Shown here piece by piece: positions 15,656-22,533 of a stretch of 35,034 bases of DNA. The notes under the pieces are model-generated. The model was not told the origin of the DNA, ran no database searches, and saw nothing but the letters and a program-made list of their open reading frames with translations. Location: NCBI GenBank assembly GCA_019683695.1, contig JADGHX010000030.1, positions 1-35,034 of the forward strand, written 5' to 3'. The stretch is from Steroidobacteraceae bacterium. Its GTDB lineage: Bacteria > Pseudomonadota > Gammaproteobacteria > Steroidobacterales > Steroidobacteraceae. The translations under genes were made by a program, and so were the position numbers. Positions within the stretch are counted from its first letter, which is position 1; each line of letters starts with the position of its first letter.

Positions 15656-15981
15656 AGTTGCACGGAGAGATGCTCGCTGCTCGAGATCGCCGCGTTCCGG
15701 CTGACGTGGTCGTTCGCAGGGGCATCGACTGATGACCACGTAAAATGGGCCGCAACCGCTGTGTTGAGCCGCTGCTCGCAGAAGTCGCGATCGAGAACAA
15801 GGACAGCGGGTTCGTGCGAGAGGGCAACCGGTGCGGCTGAAGTTGGGGCCTATCCGGGTAACCTGCGAGGCGGTACGCGAGCGATGAGCGCGGAAAGGAA
15901 TCAGATCGGACAACTAGCGCTGACGAGAAGCGTCGTCGCAAATCTGCTGAAGCCTCTTCAGTCGCACCGGGGCGCTGTCGC
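15656..15981. other. Intergenic region carrying an hlyD relic
   Basis: The only recognisable content of these 326 bases is the degraded hlyD fragment listed separately. No intact gene, transposase or terminator was seen. Confidence 0.5.
15766..15856 (+). pseudogene. Degraded copy of part of an hlyD adaptor gene
   Basis: The plus strand encodes EPLLAEVAIENKDSGFVREG and then, out of frame, a stretch matching the coding bases for LKLAAYP. This is the same sequence as 20158-20250 in the intact adaptor gene downstream (EPLLAEVAIENKDIGFVREG). The two DNA stretches agree closely, with a few substitutions and a net loss of two bases that breaks the frame and yields a TGA at 15838. No promoter or start is present. 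It is the scar of a second copy of the secretion operon, through duplication and deletion, or of recombination with a related operon. Confidence 0.85.
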
Positions 15982-16554
15982 ATGAACGCGCTCGCGCCAG
16001 CAATCGTGGTTGTGACTTGTGCATCGCTTCTCGCGTGCGGTCCTCCTACGGAACACACCTCCTGGCGTGAAGAAGTCGAGCTCAGTGGTGGGCGCGTCAT
16101 CACTGTGGAACGTACCGTGACCTGGCAGGATGTGACGCCCTGGGGTCAAAGCAAGAGCTATCTGACGCGCTCGCTCACGATCGAAATTCTGACGGAGAGC
16201 GGAAGAGCGGCCGCGCCGATCTGGCGTGCTGAGCGCGAGCGCGTATTGCTCCTCGATTGGGATTCATCCAATCGGGAGTACATCCTGGTGACGTATCCCG
16301 CGAACTGCTCGCGGTATAGAGAAGCCGGCAGACCACAGCCGCCCTACATTCAATACCGCTTGCGAAACGGTGAATGGACGCAGGTTCCCTTCGAGGCGGA
16401 GCTCGTCGGCAGGCGGGCCAACATGCTTGTGCATCCACGCGTGTCCCAAGAGCTTGAATTCCTGACGGTCAGTCAGAAAGAAGAACTGCAGGGAGGCGCG
16501 ACCGGGCAAACCGGACAACTCGTTGCCGAAGGTAGACCGCCAGGCTGCGGATAG
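15982..16554 (+). CDS. Putative lipoprotein of unknown function
   Basis: The 190-residue product starts with a lipoprotein signal, MNALAPAIVVVTCASLLAC, with Cys19 as the lipid-attachment residue. The mature part is beta-rich and hydrophilic (REEVELSGGRVITVERTVTW, LLLDWDSSNREYILVTYPA) and ends with an isolated Cys (RPPGCG). It is probably a periplasmic-facing membrane lipoprotein. No family was recognised. It lies between the hlyD relic and the secretion operon and may be left over from the same duplicated region, but that is a guess. Confidence 0.7.
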   Translation: MNALAPAIVVVTCASLLACGPPTEHTSWREEVELSGGRVITVERTVTWQDVTPWGQSKSYLTRSLTIEILTESGRAAAPIWRAERERVLLLDWDSSNREYILVTYPANCSRYREAGRPQPPYIQYRLRNGEWTQVPFEAELVGRRANMLVHPRVSQELEFLTVSQKEELQGGATGQTGQLVAEGRPPGCG

Positions 16555-16717
16555 CGACACACATGCCTGCGCAGCGAGGCAAGAGAGGGTTAATCCGTCG
16601 GGCTTCGATGGTGCCCCCGTATGCGCTACAGCGGAGCCACGGCCACTGGAAATCGTCTCAGCCTCACCTCACTCAACCTGCGCTCGATGCCTCGCGACGG
16701 ACACATTCATCAACCAT

Positions 16718-16729
16718 GTTGACGTCAAC
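16718..16729. promoter_or_regulatory. 12-bp perfect palindrome, candidate operator
   Basis: GTTGACGTCAAC is fully self-complementary and lies about 230 bases upstream of the exporter start. It contains TTGAC, which could also serve as a -35 element. A dimeric regulator site is plausible, but no regulator gene is next to it. Confidence 0.35.
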
Positions 16730-16884
16730 TTGCGACGCGCGTAAATAGTTCTGCGACATCCGCAAGACCAAATAGGCGGTAGTCATAACCAAGGAACAGG
16801 TAAAGCCGGAGGGGGTTGGACAAAGATCACGGATGCAGAGCGTCGCACGCTGACTCTTACTGATTACCCAAGATCACTGCGTAC

Positions 16885-16909
16885 ACACAGCCATCTCTCA
16901 CGGCTGTGT
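16885..16909 (+). promoter_or_regulatory. Leader hairpin
   Basis: ACACAGCC and GGCTGTGT form a perfect 8-bp stem around the 9-base loop ATCTCTCAC, 48 bases before the exporter start codon. A TTCTGCATCC stretch follows rather than a T run, so a regulatory leader structure is as likely as a terminator. Confidence 0.4.
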
Positions 16910-16957
16910 TCTGCATCCTTCCTGCGTTCGCGACCGGCGCCTGTGAAAGGGTGATGC

Positions 16958-19150
16958 GTGAACGGACTCGGGTCCGCGTCAGGGACGAACGAGCTTGTCC
17001 TGCAGCCGGCGCAGGCGCTGTGGCTGCTCTCGTCCTTCGGCACGCTGTACCAGAAGTCGATCGACTTCGACGCGGTGGCACGCGAGTGTGCGCAGGTGGT
17101 CTCCGTGCCGCTGCTGGCGCGACTGGCGTCCGATGTCGGGCTCGAGGTCAGCGGGCTTGCACTTGCCGGTCGCAATCTGAATTCCTCGCAACTGCCATTG
17201 GCAGTTGAAGCGCTCGCCACCCCGGAGGCGACTGGCAGCGAGCCGGGTGCCGGAGAGGGCGCTGCCGACGAGAGGCCGAACACCGAATGGCTGCTCGTTC
17301 TGCAAATTGATGCAGACCGCGCGCTCATCGCGCGCCAGGGCGAGAGCACGCCCTCCATCGTACCCACGTCGGAGCTGCAGGCCTGCATGACGGGTCGCGC
17401 CATTCGCTGTCGGCTCAATGCACCCGAGCTTTCCGATCCGGATGCCTCGCTCGCCGGACGACGCGAGTTCGGCTTTCACTGGTTCATCCCGGAGCTGCTG
17501 AAGTACCGGAGCATCTGGCGCGAAGTGCTGACGGCGTCTCTGGTCCTTCAGCTGATGGCGCTCGCGGTACCTCTCTTCACACAAACCATCATCGACAAGG
17601 TGGTCGTGCATCGAACCGAGAGCACACTGATCGCGCTTGCAATCGGCATGGCGATCTTCATCGTGTTTACAGCCTCGCTGAGCTGGGTGCGGCAGTACCT
17701 TGTGCTGCATACAGGCAATCGCGTCGACGCTGTGCTCGGTCGCCACATCTTCGAGCACCTCTTCAAGCTACCGCTGCTGTACTTTCAGCATCGCCCGACG
17801 GGTGTCATCGCCGCACGACTGCACAGCATCGAGACGATCCGCGAGTTCATCAGCTCCGCGGCAGTTGCTCTCATGCTGGACCTGCCGTTCCTGTTCATCT
17901 TCGTGGCCGTCATGTTCTGGTACAGCGTGAAGCTCACCCTGATCGTGCTGGCCATCCTGCTGCTGATTGTTGGGGCGAGCCTGCTGGTGGCACCGCTCTT
18001 TCAGCGGCGCCTCAACGAGCAGTTCATGCGCGGCGCTGCGAATCAGGCGTTTGTCACCGAGTACATCGCGGGCGTCGAGACCGTGAAGTCCCTGCAGCTC
18101 GAGCCGCAGATCAATCGCCGCTATCGGGACCTGCTGGCGGCATACCTTGACGCCTCGTTCAAAACGAGGCAGCTCGGCAACAGCTACGGCACTCTGGCGA
18201 ATGGTCTCGAGCAGATGATGACGTTGCTCATTCTCGCGTTCGGGGCCTTGCTCGTCATGACATCGGCCAGTTTCACGGTGGGGATGCTGGTGGCATTCCA
18301 GATGTTCGCCTCGCGGCTGTCGCAACCAATGCTGCGGCTCGTGGGCCTGTGGCAGCAGTTCCAGCAGGCACGGCTCGCGGTGAAGCGCCTCGGCGACATC
18401 ATGAACGTGCCCACCGAGCCGTATCGGCTCACGCGTGCGCGCGCTCAGGGCGGGCCGGGCGCGGTACGGATCGAGGATCTCGCGTTCCGCTATGGCGAGC
18501 ATCTCCCGGTGCTCTTCGACGGATTCTCGCTGAGCATGAATCCGGGCCAATTGATTGCCGTGATGGGCCCGTCCGGCGCGGGCAAGAGCACGCTCGCGAA
18601 ACTCATGCAGGGGTTCTACCAGCCTTCACGCGGCAGTATCCGCATCGACGGCATCGACATCCGCCATCTGTCGGCAAACGAGCTGCGGAGCTACTTTGGC
18701 GTCGTGCCTCAGGAGACGACGCTGTTCTCCGGCACAATCCTCGACAACCTGCGCATCGCGAATCCGTTCGCAACCTTCGAGCAGGTGGTCGCGGCGTGCC
18801 GCATGGCCGAGATTCACTCGGTGGTGGAGGCGCTGCCCAACGGCTACCAGACGGAGCTCGGAGAGCGCGGCGTGGGTTTGTCGGGCGGCCAGCGGCAGCG
18901 GCTCGCGATCGCGCGGGCCCTGCTGAAAGGGCCGAAGGTGCTGATCTTCGATGAGGCGACCAGCAGTCTCGACGTGCCGACGGCCGAACAGCTCGGGCGC
19001 ACGATCAATTCGCTGAAGGGTCGCGTGAGCATCCTGTTCATCGCGCACGCGCTGCCGCGCACGCTGCAGGTGGATCAGCTGGTTCGCATTGGCGAGAAGC
19101 TGAGCGTGGTGTCGGCGGAGCCCGCCGCCGCCGGGAGTGCCGGGCAATGA
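16958..19150 (+). CDS. HlyB-type type I secretion ABC transporter (permease/ATPase)
   Basis: The 730-residue exporter has three parts. The N-terminal region (about 10-160) is C39 peptidase-like but lacks the catalytic Cys and His, as in HlyB, so it would bind the substrate without cutting it. It carries an Ala/Glu/Gly-rich insert near 85-105. The membrane domain spans about 185-480 after FGFHWFIPELLKYRSIWREV. The nucleotide-binding domain has Walker A GPSGAGKST (537-545), signature LSGGQ (641-645), Walker B VLIFDEAT (661-668) and the H-loop in FIAHAL. It powers export of RTX proteins straight to the outside. The start is a GTG preceded by GAAAGGG. Its stop overlaps the adaptor start by four bases. 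Confidence 0.96.
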   Translation: MNGLGSASGTNELVLQPAQALWLLSSFGTLYQKSIDFDAVARECAQVVSVPLLARLASDVGLEVSGLALAGRNLNSSQLPLAVEALATPEATGSEPGAGEGAADERPNTEWLLVLQIDADRALIARQGESTPSIVPTSELQACMTGRAIRCRLNAPELSDPDASLAGRREFGFHWFIPELLKYRSIWREVLTASLVLQLMALAVPLFTQTIIDKVVVHRTESTLIALAIGMAIFIVFTASLSWVRQYLVLHTGNRVDAVLGRHIFEHLFKLPLLYFQHRPTGVIAARLHSIETIREFISSAAVALMLDLPFLFIFVAVMFWYSVKLTLIVLAILLLIVGASLLVAPLFQRRLNEQFMRGAANQAFVTEYIAGVETVKSLQLEPQINRRYRDLLAAYLDASFKTRQLGNSYGTLANGLEQMMTLLILAFGALLVMTSASFTVGMLVAFQMFASRLSQPMLRLVGLWQQFQQARLAVKRLGDIMNVPTEPYRLTRARAQGGPGAVRIEDLAFRYGEHLPVLFDGFSLSMNPGQLIAVMGPSGAGKSTLAKLMQGFYQPSRGSIRIDGIDIRHLSANELRSYFGVVPQETTLFSGTILDNLRIANPFATFEQVVAACRMAEIHSVVEALPNGYQTELGERGVGLSGGQRQRLAIARALLKGPKVLIFDEATSSLDVPTAEQLGRTINSLKGRVSILFIAHALPRTLQVDQLVRIGEKLSVVSAEPAAAGSAGQ

Positions 19151-20556
19151 GCGCGGCGGACATGACAGCCGGTTCGGGCCAAGCGCGCAGCCCTCAGGCG
19201 CAGGAGCCGCTGACACTCAGGCTCGCGAGCGCACTCTTTGAAATCGAGGCCACCGATCCCGGCCATACCTCGCGACGTGCTCTGAACGTGGTGTGCGCGC
19301 TCGTCGCGATCCTGATCGTATGGGCGTGCATCGCGAAGCTCGACATCGTTGCCGTCGCACAGGGCCGGCTCGTGCCGCAGACGTACGTGAAGATCGTGCA
19401 GCCGGCCGAGGCCGGCATCATCCGCGAGATCCTCGTGGAGGAGGGTGATACCGTGCAGGCGGGGCAGGTGCTCGTGCGTCTCGACCCTACGGTCAATGCT
19501 GCGGACAGCGCGGCGACGGCGCGCGAGCTCGCGCTCCAGCGCCTGCAGCTCCGCCGCATCGAGGCGGAGCTCGCAGGCGTTGAGATGAAGCGCGAGGCCT
19601 CGGACGACGCGCTGCTCTTTGCGCAGGTCGAGGCCCAGCGCGTGGCGCACCGCCAGGCCTTTCTGGACGCCATTGCGTCGGAGACGGCGTCGCGGGAGCG
19701 TGCGGTCAAGGAGCTCGAAGCAGCGCGCGAGGTGCTGCACAAGCTGGAAACAACGCTGCCGAGTTACGAACGCTCCGCCGAGGCCTATGAGAAGCTCGCA
19801 GATCAGCAACTGGTCGGCGCCCTGCAAGCTGAGGAGCGCCGGCGCGAAGCGCAGGAGAAGGCCCAGGATCTGCGGGCCCAGCGTGACACCGTGGCTTCAC
19901 TCGAAGCCACGGTCGTCCAGCAGGATCAGAAGCTGGCGCAGCTGCGTAGTACGTACCACAGCGACCTGAACCGGGATCGCCTCGAAACGATCGCTGCGAT
20001 CAACCGGCTGGAGCAGCAGCAAGAGAAGCTTCGCTTTCAGGAAGGTTTGTTGGAACTGCGCGCGCCGCAGGCAGGGGTCGTGAAGGAGTTGACGACAACG
20101 ACGCTCGGTGCGGTTGTGCAGCCCGGCACCGTGCTCTTGAGTCTTGTTCCGCAAAACGAGCCGTTGCTCGCGGAAGTCGCGATTGAGAACAAGGACATTG
20201 GGTTCGTGCGAGAGGGGCAGTCCGTGCGACTGAAGTTGGCGGCCTATCCGTTTCAGAAGTACGGAATGCTGGAAGGGGTTGTCAAGACTGTGAGTCCGGA
20301 CTCCTCGGCACGGGAGGCCTCTACACAGGCGGGCGCTAGCACGCGCGGGCAGACGAACGAAGCGTCGGCCGTGGCACTGGCGTTCAAAGCGCTCATCGAG
20401 CTGCGTGATCAGAAGCTCACGGTCAACGACCTCACGCTGCCGCTTGCAGCGGGTATGCAGGTTTCGGCTGAGATCATGCAAGGCGAGCGCACGGTGCTCG
20501 AGTATCTGTTGTCACCTGTTCAGCGGGTAGCGAGTGAAGCCGCGAGGGAGAGATGA
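19147..20556 (+). CDS. HlyD-type periplasmic adaptor of type I secretion
   Basis: The 469-residue membrane-fusion protein has a short cytoplasmic N-terminus, one membrane segment (about 50-68, VVCALVAILIVWACIAKLD), and a split lipoyl domain (KIVQPAEAGIIREILVEEGD and LRAPQAGVVKELTT). A long alpha-helical coiled coil runs between the lipoyl halves (about 115-310). A beta-barrel region holds LLAEVAIENKDIGFVREGQS and LKLAAYPFQKYG. It links the inner-membrane exporter to an outer-membrane TolC-like channel, which is not in this window. It overlaps the exporter gene by four bases (ATGA). Part of this gene (20158-20250) is matched by a broken copy at 15766. Confidence 0.96.
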   Translation: MSAADMTAGSGQARSPQAQEPLTLRLASALFEIEATDPGHTSRRALNVVCALVAILIVWACIAKLDIVAVAQGRLVPQTYVKIVQPAEAGIIREILVEEGDTVQAGQVLVRLDPTVNAADSAATARELALQRLQLRRIEAELAGVEMKREASDDALLFAQVEAQRVAHRQAFLDAIASETASRERAVKELEAAREVLHKLETTLPSYERSAEAYEKLADQQLVGALQAEERRREAQEKAQDLRAQRDTVASLEATVVQQDQKLAQLRSTYHSDLNRDRLETIAAINRLEQQQEKLRFQEGLLELRAPQAGVVKELTTTTLGAVVQPGTVLLSLVPQNEPLLAEVAIENKDIGFVREGQSVRLKLAAYPFQKYGMLEGVVKTVSPDSSAREASTQAGASTRGQTNEASAVALAFKALIELRDQKLTVNDLTLPLAAGMQVSAEIMQGERTVLEYLLSPVQRVASEAARER

Positions 20557-20633
20557 GTGATTCGCGCATGGGTGGCTGAAGTGGTGAAACGTCGATCGAC
20601 GGGGTGAGTGCAAGTCAACACAGGAAGGGCGCA

Positions 20634-21410
20634 GTGAAGCAGCAAAAATTCAGCTTCTCGTTCGCTATATTCGCGATTCTGCTCGGTGTGGCGGGTACGG
20701 CCCGCGCCGAGCAATGGAAATGGCTCATCGGGCAGGAGGACCACTACCCAGTCTGTGAGCACATCTATCAGCGGTTAAATGCCTTTCATTGGACGCAGGA
20801 GCTGGCGAGCGCCGATGACGGGTTCTACGTCTGGTCCGTGGTGGCCAGTGCGCCTGGATGGACACAGCCGCCTTGGAGGAGCCTCGACCCTTGGGAGCAT
20901 CAGGAGCCAGTGCGGGAGTTGATCCGATACAAGGAACTCGGGGCGGACTTCTACTTTGGGAGAACAGATAGGCCGTACAGAAACTACACGGAAGAACAAC
21001 TGCAGCAGTATTTCCGGAATTCAATGAAGTCCGGCGTGCAGCTGGGTGTGTGGCGGACGCATCTCGTGAACTGGCTGAATAAGAAGCCTACTGCGCCCGG
21101 TGATCAGACGGTGGTCGAGATCAGCAGCCCGACGTCGAAGGAGGAGCTGGCCGATCTTCATGCGAAGTATCCCCACATGCCAGCGGTTGCTCGGCCCGGG
21201 CAGATCTTCCTTGTTAAGGACGATCTGTCAGGACCGGATCCGCGCCCAACGACCCACGACGTGTCACGGCTGAGGACACCGCTGCTGTTCGGAGGCGAGA
21301 CGTACTTCGTGACCGTCGATACCACTGGTCACGACGTGGAGATCGGCCAGGATCTCGGCCATGGACCCACTCAACTGTGTGACATCGAGCTGGACGTCAA
21401 TCATGAATGA
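20634..21410 (+). CDS. Secreted protein A of the RTX operon, unknown family
   Basis: From the GTG at 20634, preceded by AGGAAGG, the product has 258 residues. A GTG at 20604 would add ten residues before the signal peptide. The signal peptide is KQQKFSFSFAIFAILLGVAG, cleaved near ARA-EQ. The mature protein has few cysteines: one near the start (HYPVCEHIYQRLNAF) and one near the end (TQLCDIELDVNHE), suited to a disulfide. The same arrangement is seen in protein B two genes downstream. I know no family. It starts 78 bases after the adaptor and is probably exported to the periplasm by Sec. Roles as accessory or immunity protein for the RTX effector are possible; both are inference. Confidence 0.8.
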   Translation: MKQQKFSFSFAIFAILLGVAGTARAEQWKWLIGQEDHYPVCEHIYQRLNAFHWTQELASADDGFYVWSVVASAPGWTQPPWRSLDPWEHQEPVRELIRYKELGADFYFGRTDRPYRNYTEEQLQQYFRNSMKSGVQLGVWRTHLVNWLNKKPTAPGDQTVVEISSPTSKEELADLHAKYPHMPAVARPGQIFLVKDDLSGPDPRPTTHDVSRLRTPLLFGGETYFVTVDTTGHDVEIGQDLGHGPTQLCDIELDVNHE

Positions 21411-21427
21411 GATAGGGAGATACTGAC

Positions 21428-21592
21428 GTGGCACTGGACTGGACTCCAACGGAGGATTTCAACGAAGCGCTGTGGTTCCTGCTGAAACAGCTGAAGGCGT
21501 CCAACCCGACTCCGCACCATCAACAAGCGGTTGACTTCCGCGATTATCTGGGCTCGATGAGAGGGGGGGCGCAGCCATGGGCTGCATCATAA
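21428..21592 (+). CDS. Small ORF of 54 residues inside the RTX operon
   Basis: This ORF starts at GTG 21428, eight bases after a strong ribosome-binding site, AGGGAG (21414-21419), and 17 bases after the stop of protein A. The product begins MALDWTPTEDFNEALWFLLK and has a hydrophobic-aromatic helix followed by a His/Gln-rich stretch (TPHHQQAVDFRDYLG). It has no signal peptide, so it is probably cytoplasmic. It ends with TAA at 21590-21592, overlapping the start region of protein B, with the sequence TAATG, which suggests translational coupling. No family was recognised. Its good initiation site and its position in a dense operon argue that it is real. Confidence 0.65.
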   Translation: MALDWTPTEDFNEALWFLLKQLKASNPTPHHQQAVDFRDYLGSMRGGAQPWAAS

Positions 21593-22503
21593 TGAGCACA
21601 AAGATCTGGCGGATGTGCGCGTGTGCGGCAGCGTTCGGGTTGGCGTGGCTCATGGGGGCCGTCGCTGCGGCCGCTCCGCCCCTACCGACGGACTCCTCGA
21701 CTTCACCAAAATTTCGGCTGACCCATGGATCCGGTCTTTCAGTGTGCGACGCATACGTTCGTTACCTGAACGAGCGCTCTTCACCGTTCGCTCTCTACCA
21801 ATGTCGCATCGATGACCACGGTCGCGCATCGGAATACGGGTTTAGCGTTCCGGACAAGGGCCGGTGGGTGACGCCGATCCAATACGATGAATTCGACCGT
21901 TCGCTGTTGACAGACGTGAAGGAATTTCTCTGGCAGCGCGACGCGAATCCCGTCTTCTATATGACGACGACTTCCTGGGGTCAGTGGCGCAACACGCCAG
22001 AACAGCTGCAGGAAGCGCACAGCAGCTTCGTCAGCCAGTTCGATAGCAGAATGGATGGTGGCTTCGGCGGCTACTACATCTCGCGAATCGATCTGGATAA
22101 CGACGGCAAAGATGAAACAGTGCTTCGTATAAACCCGTGCAAAAACAGCGCCCAGTCGATGCTTTTCTTCGTGCTCGATCCTGGCGGTCACAAAGTCGAT
22201 CGACAGAAAACCGAGCGCCTGCTGGCGCACCCGGCGCGTAGCAAGGCTCATTGGGGAGACTTTCGTCCGTTGTTTCCCGGAGAAGCCGATTCCGGCGGCA
22301 CCGGCGTCGCGCCCGTGACGGATGCCGTCCACGGAGTGCGATATTCGATCTTTCGGTTCAACCAGAAGAACTACATCGATCTGTGGTGGTATCCCCATCC
22401 TGAATATTCGTACCGAGAGCAGTTCGCACGCGGGCGATTGCGTGTCTTTCTGAATGAGGGTGGTGCATCTCGCGAAGTGTGTACTGTGCAGGTGCATCCG
22501 TAA
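21577..22503 (+). CDS. Secreted protein B of the RTX operon, unknown family
   Basis: The product is 308 residues from ATG 21577, seven bases after GAGGGGGGG. An ATG at 21592, coupled to the small ORF by TAATG, is the alternative. A signal peptide (WRMCACAAAFGLAWLMGAVA) precedes a mature protein of about 270 residues. It carries the same N-terminal motif as protein A (LSVCDAYVRYLNERSSPF, compare PVCEHIYQRLNAF) and an analogous final Cys (REVCTVQVHP). An EF-hand-like loop, DLDNDGKDE, lies near 170 and would bind calcium, fitting a calcium-dependent RTX system. It ends 30 bases before the RTX start used here. Function is unknown; a periplasmic partner of the RTX protein is the natural guess. Confidence 0.8.
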   Translation: MGCIIMSTKIWRMCACAAAFGLAWLMGAVAAAAPPLPTDSSTSPKFRLTHGSGLSVCDAYVRYLNERSSPFALYQCRIDDHGRASEYGFSVPDKGRWVTPIQYDEFDRSLLTDVKEFLWQRDANPVFYMTTTSWGQWRNTPEQLQEAHSSFVSQFDSRMDGGFGGYYISRIDLDNDGKDETVLRINPCKNSAQSMLFFVLDPGGHKVDRQKTERLLAHPARSKAHWGDFRPLFPGEADSGGTGVAPVTDAVHGVRYSIFRFNQKNYIDLWWYPHPEYSYREQFARGRLRVFLNEGGASREVCTVQVHP

Positions 22504-22533
22504 GCAACAATGAGGGACACAGGGAGTAGTGCA

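Larger units (their letters stand above)
16555..16957. other. Upstream regulatory region of the type I secretion operon
   Basis: No gene was supported in these 403 bases. They should hold the promoter of the secretion operon. A perfect 12-bp palindrome (GTTGACGTCAAC) lies at 16718-16729, and an 8-bp hairpin at 16885-16909 is placed to be in the 5' leader. Confidence 0.5.

Noticed and set aside
22510-22533. Upstream ATG at 22510 as start of the RTX gene
   Set aside because: No ribosome-binding site precedes it, while AGGGAG lies eight bases before ATG 22534.
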